From positions 1-60,885 of the IMG/VR virus record IMGVR_UViG_3300048591_000686: DNA of 60,885 nt; one strand, given 5' to 3'. The DNA is from a virus. The translations under genes and the position numbers were made by a program. Below the pieces are notes generated by a model. That model worked only from the letters and a program-made list of their open reading frames with translations, did no database searches and was not told where the DNA came from. Of the stretch, positions 1 through 6,287 are shown piece after piece (the stretch's first letter is position 1; each line of letters starts with the position of its first letter).

Positions 1-678
1 GCCGGCGTCGTCGAGCAGCTCCGCGGCGGCCTCCTGGCGACTTTTGGTCCACCCCGCCGCCTGCGCCCTGGGACGGCTCCACCACTCCCCGCGGCGCTGG
101 CCCGCGGCGTCCGGCTCGCCCAGCGTGGCAAACCAGTGCTCCAGGATTTTGCCCGCGTCGCCCACCACCCCCGCCGCCACGTTGCTGCGCGTGGTGTAGT
201 TGGGGCTGCGCTGCGCCTCCTGGTAGCGGTTGTTCTCGGCGCGCAGCGTTTTATTGTCGTTGCGCAGCTCCTGGTTGGCGTGCTGCCACTGGGTAATCTC
301 CGCTGCGTGCGCCGCCTCCAGGCGCTCGATCGCCCGGTACGCCTCTTCCTTGCGCGCCCGCTCCGCCCTGATGGTCGCATCCCAGCGCCGGCGCTCCTGC
401 CACGCCCGCCGCTTGTCGCCGGGGATGATGCGCAGCGCGCCCGCGATGCCGGCGAAGATCATGCCGGAGGTCAGCGCAATTTGCATGACGACTTCGCCCG
501 GCGCCTGCAACAGCGTCATCACGCCGCCAAAACCCAGCGCCGCAAAGCCGCCCACCATCAGCGCCTGCGCCATCTGCGCGCCGACATCGCCCACCGTCGT
601 ACGCTCGGGTTGGCGGGTCTCGCGCTCAGACTGGCGCAGAATGGCGCTGATTTCGTTGGCGTCCAGCGGGCGGGGCAT
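1..678 (-). CDS. Membrane/coiled-coil protein, 5' part (gene crosses the window ends)
   Basis: This frame starts at ATG 678 after a TAGGAG ribosome site and is open for exactly 226 codons to base 1. Reading on from base 60885 continues in frame for 21 codons to a stop at 60820, giving a 247-aa protein. Two hydrophobic segments (about residues 36-58 and 63-85) suggest a membrane hairpin. A charged Arg/Glu-rich stretch follows (about 90-150) that should form a coiled coil. It lies in the leftward operon directly after two tiny membrane peptides, so a role in the host envelope (lysis or exclusion) is possible, but I do not recognise the family. Confidence 0.75.
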   Translation of the reverse strand, partial: MPRPLDANEISAILRQSERETRQPERTTVGDVGAQMAQALMVGGFAALGFGGVMTLLQAPGEVVMQIALTSGMIFAGIAGALRIIPGDKRRAWQERRRWDATIRAERARKEEAYRAIERLEAAHAAEITQWQHANQELRNDNKTLRAENNRYQEAQRSPNYTTRSNVAAGVVGDAGKILEHWFATLGEPDAAGQRRGEWWSRPRAQAAGWTKSRQEAAAELLDDAG

Positions 679-687
679 GGGTGGCTC

Positions 688-810
688 CTAGCGGCGCGCC
701 CGCACGTAGACGGCGGCCGCCGCCGCGCCGCTCAGCGCGCCCAACACGGCGCACAGGGTCGCCGCGTGCAGCAGGATGATGATGATGGGGGTGTGCAGCA
801 CGTAGTCCAC
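688..810 (-). CDS. Small membrane protein (40 aa)
   Basis: A GTG-started 40-aa frame whose start overlaps the stop of the preceding tiny gene (TAGTG). The first 35 residues form one hydrophobic segment (HTPIIIILLHAATLCAVLGA) and the end is basic (VYVRARR), giving a single-pass topology. It ends 10 bases before the next start. Size and context fit a small holin-like or accessory membrane peptide, but no family can be assigned. Confidence 0.6.
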   Translation of the reverse strand: MDYVLHTPIIIILLHAATLCAVLGALSGAAAAAVYVRARR

Positions 811-896
811 TATGCGCCCCCTAGCAGTGCCAGCGCGGCCATCAGCACGCCCAGCCCGCCGAATCCCACGGCCAACGCTTGAAGAATTTTCAGCAT
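810..896 (-). CDS. Tiny membrane peptide (28 aa)
   Basis: ATG 896 is preceded by a strong GGGGGAG site. The 28-aa product is almost entirely hydrophobic (MLKILQALAVGFGGLGVLMA followed by an Ala/Leu/Gly tail). Its stop overlaps the next GTG start, suggesting translational coupling. Function unknown; a one-pass membrane peptide in a cluster of three membrane genes. Confidence 0.55.
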   Translation of the reverse strand: MLKILQALAVGFGGLGVLMAALALLGGA

Positions 897-910
897 CGTC
901 ACGCTCCCCC

Positions 911-1111
911 TTACCGCATAATCTGCGACACTTCGAGCAGGGCGTTGTAGTCCGCCATGCTCTCCACAGCGTGCACGAGCCCATCTTCCAGCTTAACGAT
1001 CTTGCACGCCCATTTCTTCGCACCGTCCTCCAGTGCCTCGGTGTGCTTCCGGTAAACCTTGTGCTTACCCTTCCACTGCAACTTAATCTCCGGTTTCCGT
1101 TGAGATGCCAT
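911..1111 (-). CDS. Small basic hypothetical protein (66 aa)
   Basis: A 66-aa, Lys-rich N-terminal protein (start MASQRKPEIKLQWKGKHKVY) ending in a more acidic helix. ATG 1111 is preceded by GGGGAGGGTG in the leader. It is the first gene after an intrinsic terminator at 1144-1175, so its transcription may depend on read-through or on a promoter I did not detect. No family recognised. Confidence 0.6.
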   Translation of the reverse strand: MASQRKPEIKLQWKGKHKVYRKHTEALEDGAKKWACKIVKLEDGLVHAVESMADYNALLEVSQIMR

Positions 1112-1143
1112 GTGTCACCCTCCCCGCCCATGTGGGCACTAAA

Positions 1144-1175
1144 CAAAAAACACCCCGCCGACTGTGGCGAGGTGT
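1144..1175 (-). terminator. Intrinsic terminator, leftward
   Basis: On the minus strand ACACCTCGCC pairs with GGCGGGGTGT (10 bp with one G-U, six-base loop), followed by six Ts. It lies between a sigma70-like promoter (1283-1311) and the gene starting at 1111. Confidence 0.8.
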
Positions 1176-1276
1176 GCGCGTAGGCTATGCTATCATTAGC
1201 AAAGGCACGCGGCGCGTTCTCGCCGATGTTGCTCAGGGGCGGCCTAGGTCGTCATACCGAAGCCGCCCCGCTTATA
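1144..1276 (-). ncRNA. Putative ~130-nt small RNA or attenuated leader
   Basis: A promoter at 1283-1311 would start a transcript near 1276 that ends at the terminator 1144-1175. The interval holds no open frame longer than a few codons. It contains a perfect 8-bp hairpin (GGGGCGGC at 1236-1243 with GCCGCCCC at 1262-1269). This may be a stand-alone phage RNA or a leader controlled by antitermination; the sequence alone cannot separate these. Confidence 0.4.
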
Positions 1277-1282
1277 TCGTCC

Positions 1283-1311
1283 AGGATACCACATACCGGT
1301 CACAGTTTCAA
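1283..1311 (-). promoter_or_regulatory. Sigma70-type promoter, leftward
   Basis: Minus strand TTGAAA, a 17-base spacer, then TATCCT. It would transcribe the putative small RNA and possibly the 1111-leftward genes. Confidence 0.45.
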
Positions 1312-1320
1312 TCCCCCTGT

Positions 1321-2079
1321 TTATCGCACCAGATGCGCGACGCGGCCATCCGGCAGCGTTCGCTCCCCGCACACCGTCAGGCCGTAACCGCCGTAACGCT
1401 CGTGCTCCAGCGTCCGCGCCTCCCAGCGCCGGATGGCCGCCTCATCCACAACGGCCTGCGCTGCGCTGTCCAGCGGGTCTGCGGGGCGAGACGTGCGACC
1501 AGTCGTAGTGCGCCGCACGGTGCGCCGCGCTGGGGTGAGGCCGAACCGCGCCAGCACGTCGCCCCACCGTTCGCTGCCGGCGTAGCCCAACAAGATGTCG
1601 GCGTTGGGCAGCGTCGGCTCCTGGTGCTCCCGGTAATCGCGGTAGATGCTGAATCCGACGCCCTCGCCCGGCGCGCACCCCGCCGTCAGCGCGGCCAGCA
1701 CCGCCGCGTGCACCGTTGGGTTGTGGGGGCAGACTGCGACGTGCGAGGACAGGCGATTGACGGTCATCTGCGTAGCGCAGTGGGGGCACGCCGGCAGCGC
1801 ATTGCCGGGCGATATCAGCCCGTAGTGCTCGCAGACCGCGGCCCATGTGCCCCCGTAGTGGCGATAGAGCGTAATCGCGGTGGGCAGGTGGCGCTGGCCC
1901 GCGGCGATGCGGGCGACGTCGTAGGTGCGGACGTCAAGCCCTACGCCGGGATAGTCGGGATCGGGGAGGATGCGCCCGATAGCGTCGTGGGTCGTTGGCT
2001 CGGCAGGGCAGTTGGTGGCGAAATGGCGGTTGCCCACCATGCGCCCACAGTGCGGGCAGGGGCGGCGGGTGTGGGTCAC
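1321..2079 (-). CDS. Zn-finger protein with HNH-associated-repeat-like motifs
   Basis: A GTG-started (GTGA overlap with the preceding stop) 252-aa protein. Two zinc-binding segments are visible, CPHCGRMVGNRHFATNC near residues 7-23 and a second CPHC...H...C about 80 residues later. Two stretches of the type RHYGGTWAAVCEHYGL and ERWGDVLARFGLTP resemble the homing-endonuclease-associated repeat found beside HNH domains, which is probably DNA binding. No HNH catalytic core is visible here. Role inferred as DNA binding. Confidence 0.6.
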   Translation of the reverse strand: MTHTRRPCPHCGRMVGNRHFATNCPAEPTTHDAIGRILPDPDYPGVGLDVRTYDVARIAAGQRHLPTAITLYRHYGGTWAAVCEHYGLISPGNALPACPHCATQMTVNRLSSHVAVCPHNPTVHAAVLAALTAGCAPGEGVGFSIYRDYREHQEPTLPNADILLGYAGSERWGDVLARFGLTPARRTVRRTTTGRTSRPADPLDSAAQAVVDEAAIRRWEARTLEHERYGGYGLTVCGERTLPDGRVAHLVR

Positions 2080-2180
2080 TGCCCCACCTCCAGGAACACC
2101 GGACCACGCCACGCCAGGCGCATGGCGACGGCGGCCGGCAGCGCGACGATGGCGGCGCAGAGGATGATGAGGCGGGTCAT
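2076..2180 (-). CDS. Small membrane peptide (34 aa)
   Basis: ATG 2180 overlaps the stop of the upstream gene (ATGA) and its own stop overlaps the next GTG. The 34-aa product is a single hydrophobic segment (MTRLIILCAAIVALPAAVAM) with a short polar tail. It is one of several one-pass microproteins in this operon; function unknown. Confidence 0.5.
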   Translation of the reverse strand: MTRLIILCAAIVALPAAVAMRLAWRGPVFLEVGQ

Positions 2181-2545
2181 GGTTGGGCCGCCCGTACTGC
2201 GTCGGAAAGCGTGTCGCCAATGCCGCCGCCGTTTTTTACGCCGACACTCCATTCCCCGTGCGAATGGAGTGCAATACCCAGCACGCCGGCGCTCACCATT
2301 GCTTGCTGCACCTGTTCCCACGTGGGACCGGTCGCGTACAATGCCGCAATGTCCCTGCGCGCGTCGGCCAGATCGTCGCGCAACGCATCACGCTCTTTCA
2401 GCAGCGCATCACGCTCCCCTGACACCACCGCCAGCGATTCGCGCGACGCGTGCGCATCGGCCAGCGCCGCCCCGATCTGCGCCGTCAGTGCCGCCACCCG
2501 GCCCGCCAGCACATCCACCGCCACCGCCAAATCGTCCATCATCAT
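2177..2545 (-). CDS. Coiled-coil hypothetical protein (122 aa)
   Basis: The start is the first of three consecutive ATGs at 2545, overlapping the upstream stop and preceded by GGAAGG. Residues about 5-75 are a heptad-like Ala/Leu/Asp/Arg coiled coil. A compact C-terminal domain follows with an HSHGEW motif. No family recognised. Confidence 0.6.
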   Translation of the reverse strand: MMMDDLAVAVDVLAGRVAALTAQIGAALADAHASRESLAVVSGERDALLKERDALRDDLADARRDIAALYATGPTWEQVQQAMVSAGVLGIALHSHGEWSVGVKNGGGIGDTLSDAVRAAQP

Positions 2546-3021
2546 TTTTGCACCGCCTTCCATTTTGCTTGCAGCCGCGCGTGCTCGTCGCGCAGCAGAT
2601 CCATCGGATGGCCGAAATGAGCCGCGTATTGCACCCAGTAGCCCAGCGCCTTGCGCAGCGGCTGCTCCCCGTTGCGCCCGTCGGCGAGGGCCTCGATTGC
2701 ATAGCCCAACTCGCGCATCACGCAGCCGAGCAGCCGCGTCTCCAGGTCGCGCACTTGCGCCGGGTCGGTGTCGAGCAGCGCGGTGCAAATCATCATGCCC
2801 AACTGCGCCGCCTCGCGCGTGGGTTCCGGCGTGCGTGCGTTGTTGCGCAGCCACGTCTCACTGCTGCGCAGGTCCGCATCGCAGCACTCGCCCGCCTCGC
2901 TGCCGGCAAACTTGGCGGCATCCAGGCGCAGGGGCGTCGGCCACACGCCGCGCATGGCCGCACGGAACGCCGCCTCCTCGCGCAGCAGTGCGTTCTGAAA
3001 TGCGATGTCGGTGTCAGTCAT
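2542..3021 (-). CDS. Hypothetical protein (159 aa)
   Basis: A 159-aa mostly helical protein (start MTDTDIAFQNALLREEAAFR) containing a Cys pair (GECCDADL). Its start overlaps the end of the upstream gene by eight bases and its stop overlaps the next start. The later part has helices around ALGYWVQYAAHFGHPMDLL. No family recognised. Confidence 0.65.
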   Translation of the reverse strand: MTDTDIAFQNALLREEAAFRAAMRGVWPTPLRLDAAKFAGSEAGECCDADLRSSETWLRNNARTPEPTREAAQLGMMICTALLDTDPAQVRDLETRLLGCVMRELGYAIEALADGRNGEQPLRKALGYWVQYAAHFGHPMDLLRDEHARLQAKWKAVQK

Positions 3022-3592
3022 TGCGGTGCTCGCTTTCCAGGGCGCACAGCCCTTTTTCGATGATGTCAGACCATTTCACACCCAACGCCTCGCGGCGCTT
3101 ATTCTGGGCCTCAGACGCTGTGGGGCGTGTGCGGTGCCTTTGCGGCGGTCTCGCTGCGCCTTGCCCGTTGTAACCGTTGTTACGGGGCATTTGCGCAGCG
3201 TCGTCAACGACACTCACTGCGCCGTTAACGTGCAGCGTGATGGCTTGCGCTGCCTGCGGCGTTGTCACCATGATTACATGCTCTGCCGGACCGTCGCCCA
3301 CTTGCCATACCGCCGCGTCGGGCGATGCGCTGGCGGTGGCTTCGGCGACGGTGGGCGGTAGTTCGGGCATACCGTAGTAGCGGCGCAATTCGTTACGCTG
3401 GTTACGGTTGGGCGGCGCCTCGCCTTTCTCGACCTTCGCCCACAGCGGCTTGCTGTACTGGCTGCCCAGCACCTGGATCAATTTGTCGAGCGACAATGTG
3501 GTGCGCAGGTCCTGTACCATGTCCTGGTAGTCGGACAGGCTCAGGTTGTCGAGGGTGGCGTCTTTCGTAATCATTGTTACGGGTTGTGTCAT
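3014..3592 (-). CDS. XRE-like helix-turn-helix protein
   Basis: A 192-aa protein. Residues about 15-75 (LSDYQDMVQDLRTTLSLDKL onward to RRYYGMPELPP) look like a phage XRE-type DNA-binding domain: a helix, then SQYSKPLWAKVEKGEAPPN as turn plus recognition helix. The C-terminal half is low complexity and basic. It may be an early regulator or a replication accessory factor. It overlaps both neighbours by a few bases. Confidence 0.6.
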   Translation of the reverse strand: MTQPVTMITKDATLDNLSLSDYQDMVQDLRTTLSLDKLIQVLGSQYSKPLWAKVEKGEAPPNRNQRNELRRYYGMPELPPTVAEATASASPDAAVWQVGDGPAEHVIMVTTPQAAQAITLHVNGAVSVVDDAAQMPRNNGYNGQGAARPPQRHRTRPTASEAQNKRREALGVKWSDIIEKGLCALESEHRND

Positions 3593-4116
3593 GCGTCACC
3601 GCCTTCCTCATTCGTACCGCTGCCCGCATCGCGCCCCGCCAGTACATCGTCGATCGTTTCGCCGGTCGGCGTATGATCGGGGTCATCACTGCGCGCCGGC
3701 CGGCGGTCGATAGGCCCCACCGGCAATGCATACCGCACCATACTGCGCCACTCCTCCGCGAGCTCGATTGCCCAGCGCACCAATTGCGCCGACGTGCCAC
3801 CATAGCGGGTGGTGACGCGGCGATCCGAGGCCAGCACGCGCAACGGCTCGCCTTTCGGCAGGTACTGGTTGCCACCGTCGGCGAAGATGACCGACTGCAC
3901 GCACAGGCTGAAACCGTACCGTTCACAGTAAAGCGCCGTGGTTTCGGCGATCACTGGGTAGCGGATGGTTTCGCCCGTCTGCGCCTCCTGGTCGAATGCG
4001 AGCTGCGCCGGGGAAGGTGGGTGGATCACAGTGAACTTGCCCACCGTGGCGTCTTGGTTGGTGTCATGGAAGAAGCGGAGGAGGTCCGCTTTGTCGAAGG
4101 TCTTTTCCTGTGCCAT
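3589..4116 (-). CDS. Hypothetical protein (175 aa)
   Basis: ATG 4116 follows the ribosome site AAAGGACAGGGAG. The mixed alpha/beta sequence has the segments GKFTVIHPPSPAQLAFDQEA and LVRWAIELAEEWRSMVRYAL, and an acidic C-terminal tail. No motif I can assign; it is placed between the HTH protein and a membrane protein in the replication-side operon. Confidence 0.6.
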   Translation of the reverse strand: MAQEKTFDKADLLRFFHDTNQDATVGKFTVIHPPSPAQLAFDQEAQTGETIRYPVIAETTALYCERYGFSLCVQSVIFADGGNQYLPKGEPLRVLASDRRVTTRYGGTSAQLVRWAIELAEEWRSMVRYALPVGPIDRRPARSDDPDHTPTGETIDDVLAGRDAGSGTNEEGGDA

Positions 4117-4158
4117 TCTCCCTGTCCTTTCGTTGGCTGAATTGATTGATGGTGTTGC

Positions 4159-4461
4159 CTAGTTGCGAGAAAACCGGTCGCGCAGGTCGCCACCTAAATG
4201 CAGCGCCGGTGCGTGCCCATGCACCTGCTGCGTGGCGGATTGCGTGGTCGCGGCGAGGGCTTGCAGGTGGAGCGCCGCCGCGTCGCGCTCGCGCTGCAAT
4301 GCCAGCAGGCGGCACTGGGTGCGGTCGTGGCGCTTGCACTCGGCATAGTAGTTGCGCTCCCAGTCGTCGGCGCGGCGCTGGTAGTCGCGCAGCACGACGG
4401 CGACAATGGCGAGTGTGGCGAGCATCCCAGCGGCGAAAGTGATCAGCGCGGGCATGGTCAC
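4159..4461 (-). CDS. Membrane-anchored coiled-coil protein (100 aa)
   Basis: A GTG start at 4461 overlaps the upstream stop (GTGA); an in-frame ATG at 4455 is an alternative. One N-terminal transmembrane segment (ALITFAAGMLATLAIVAVVL) is followed by a basic/acidic coiled coil with CKRHDRTQCR. The layout resembles Rz-type spanins, but no lysis genes are adjacent, so that is only a possibility. Confidence 0.5.
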   Translation of the reverse strand: MTMPALITFAAGMLATLAIVAVVLRDYQRRADDWERNYYAECKRHDRTQCRLLALQRERDAAALHLQALAATTQSATQQVHGHAPALHLGGDLRDRFSRN

Positions 4462-4925
4462 TGCCCTGCCTTGCGCCGCACGTAGTCGGCAATCTCGCCC
4501 ACGTGGGCGTCGTCAACCTGCCCCGTCGCCAGGCGCAGCACGGTATAGCCCAGCATCGCCGCCGCGTTGTACTTTTCGCAGTCGCCCCGAAAGCCCGCGG
4601 CCTGCGTGTGGCGCCCCCCGTTGTAAATTCCCCCCTCCAACTCAATGATGGTCTTGGTGGGCAGGTGGCAGTAGTCGGCGCGCCATTTGCGGGCGGGGTG
4701 GAACCGGTACTCCCGACGCAGGTCGGGGCCGCCCCACGTCTGCCACAGCGCCTCGAAGCGCTGCGCCAGTGCGTTGACGGGCGTAACCGCCGTTACGGGC
4801 GTGGCGCCGCCCCTGGCCAGCATCTGTTCCAGTTGCGCCGCCGTCGCCGCGCCGGGGTCGTCGGCCACCACCAGTTCGGGGTTGCCGGCCAACATCGCTT
4901 TGTACTCGCGCTCGCTGATGCCCAT
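4458..4925 (-). CDS. PDDEXK-superfamily nuclease
   Basis: A 155-aa protein. Its second half carries the phage nuclease pattern: a basic patch HPARKWRADYCH, then IIELEGGIYNGGRHTQAAGF, DCEKYNAAAMLGYTVLRL and a C-terminal helix. The D (ADY) and E-x-E (ELEGG) are the likely metal ligands, as in small VSR/restriction-like nucleases of phage replication modules. It probably cleaves branched or nicked replication intermediates. Three bases separate it from the upstream gene. Confidence 0.75.
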   Translation of the reverse strand: MGISEREYKAMLAGNPELVVADDPGAATAAQLEQMLARGGATPVTAVTPVNALAQRFEALWQTWGGPDLRREYRFHPARKWRADYCHLPTKTIIELEGGIYNGGRHTQAAGFRGDCEKYNAAAMLGYTVLRLATGQVDDAHVGEIADYVRRKAGQ

Positions 4926-4928
4926 GCC

Positions 4929-5561
4929 CTATTCCTCCCCGGGATACAATGCGGCGCGCCAGTTGGGGGGCACGTCCGCCGCCTTGCACGCGGCTTCGTA
5001 GGCGCGGCCGGCGCTGTAGATGGTGCGCAGCGCTGCCCACATCTTGTCCCGCCCCGTCTCCGTGTCGCAGGCGGCGATGATGTCCAGCAGCGGGCAGTCG
5101 CCCGACGTGGGGGCCAGCAGCCGGTAGAGCGCATCGCTGTAGCGCCCGCGTGCCTCGTTGTGGTCGTGGTGGGCCGCGGCTGCCTTGCACCCCACGCACG
5201 TGCAAGCGCCGGGGTAGACGCTCTGCGGGTCCGCCGCGCTGCCGGCCGCCGCTGCCATCGCCGCCCAGTCGGACGCCGCGCGTTCCGCCGTCGCCAGTGC
5301 GTCGTTGGCCTGCGCTTCCAGCCCCCGGATGGCGGCGGTGATCGTGGCGACGGCCGCCGCGTCCTTCGCCCTGCGCGCCGCGGCGAGCCGTTCGTAACCG
5401 CGGGCGATGCGCCCATGCCAGCACAGGTGCAGCGTCGAGCCGTCCGGCTGGGCGATGGGCTGCGGTGCGTAGGCTGCGTTGAGCGCCGCCACCGCCGCGC
5501 CGCGTGCGGCCTCGATCTTGCTGGGTGTCACTGTTTCGCGTTGCTTTGTGAGTACTGCCAT
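4929..5561 (-). CDS. Hypothetical protein with Cys cluster (210 aa)
   Basis: I chose ATG 5561 (MAVLTKQRETVTPSKIEAAR) because it follows GAGGGAATT; the frame runs open further upstream without coding character. It is an Ala-rich helical protein with a CTCVGC motif followed by an HHDHNE segment, possibly a metal site. It overlaps the upstream gene by 34 bases. Family unknown. Confidence 0.6.
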   Translation of the reverse strand: MAVLTKQRETVTPSKIEAARGAAVAALNAAYAPQPIAQPDGSTLHLCWHGRIARGYERLAAARRAKDAAAVATITAAIRGLEAQANDALATAERAASDWAAMAAAAGSAADPQSVYPGACTCVGCKAAAAHHDHNEARGRYSDALYRLLAPTSGDCPLLDIIAACDTETGRDKMWAALRTIYSAGRAYEAACKAADVPPNWRAALYPGEE

Positions 5562-5980
5562 AATTCCCTCGCTTTCGGCAAATCGCCTACCATCATCGCC
5601 TTGAACCGTCCGCCCCACTGCCCCCCGAGCGCCGCCAGTACCTGCCAGTGCGCCGCATCGCCTCCGTAGCCCACATCCACCCATTCGCCGCGGCTGTAGA
5701 AGATGCGCTGCGTCTGCGCCGGCGGCGGGGGCGCAAACGGCGGACTCAGCGCCCGCACCAGGTCGCCGGCGTTGGTGAGGATGACCACCGCCTCCGCCCC
5801 CATCAGCGCCGCCTGCGCCAAAGCCTGTGCAAGGATTGTCCAGGGTTGGCCGGTAAGCGCCAGCGCGTCGGCGATGGCCTCCCCCTGCCAGTCGCGGAGG
5901 GTCGCGGTAAGCGCCGCGTGGCCGTCCGCGGCCCATAGGCCAAGGGTCAGGGTGCCGGCGTCGGTGGGCAGGGGGGTCAC
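5528..5980 (-). CDS. Hypothetical protein, weak RNase H-like character
   Basis: A 150-aa GTG-started protein. A beta-hairpin start (GTLTLGLWAADGHAALTATL), an Ala-rich helix (WTILAQALAQAALMGAEAVV) and a strand ending TNAGDLV recall the order of RNase H elements, but the acidic catalytic set is not clearly present. The assignment is tentative. It is the first gene downstream of the iteron block in the leftward direction. Confidence 0.5.
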   Translation of the reverse strand: MTPLPTDAGTLTLGLWAADGHAALTATLRDWQGEAIADALALTGQPWTILAQALAQAALMGAEAVVILTNAGDLVRALSPPFAPPPPAQTQRIFYSRGEWVDVGYGGDAAHWQVLAALGGQWGGRFKAMMVGDLPKARELWQYSQSNAKQ

Positions 5981-6287
5981 GCGACACCCCCAAAAACGGC
6001 CAAAGAGGGCGCGGTAACTGAAGTAACTGCCTTTTTCCGCGATAGAGAGATTTTTAGAAAGACAAAAACATATACATATATTTGAAGGGTCACACGCGAT
6101 GGTTCTCTATCATGTAAAAAGTCAGTTACTTCAGTTACTATAGTTACTACATATACTTGTTTTGTCGTCCTCCAGTGTACGAAGCGACTTGGCCTGCTTG
6201 CATGGGCGGCAAAATGGCCGTTTTGCGGTAACTGAAGTTCAGTTACCGCGCCGCAAAAGTCAGTTACCGCGAGGTGATTTTCAGTTA
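5981..6287. other. Candidate replication origin with CAGTTAC iterons
   Basis: A 307-bp gap without a convincing gene. It holds nine copies of CAGTTAC or its complement, at 6014, 6023, 6123, 6132, 6141 (as TAGTTAC), 6228, 6240, 6261 and 6282. Three are a 9-bp tandem array (6123-6149). Copies at 6228 and 6240 lie within a perfect 25-bp palindrome at 6225-6249, with 12-bp arms. Between the first two groups is an AT-rich stretch (about 6041-6085), a plausible unwinding element. It sits immediately downstream of the primase-helicase gene. An alternative is a multi-site operator. Confidence 0.5.

Noticed and set aside
1190-1280. Possible tRNA near 1.2 kb
   Set aside because: Has a hairpin but no cloverleaf, T-loop or acceptor-stem pairing. 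No convincing tRNA was seen anywhere in the window.
1105-3063. Long plus-strand open frame (652 codons) opposite the leftward genes
   Set aside because: Arg/Pro/His-rich composition typical of antisense in GC-rich DNA. The minus-strand frames have ribosome sites, stop/start overlaps and recognisable motifs.
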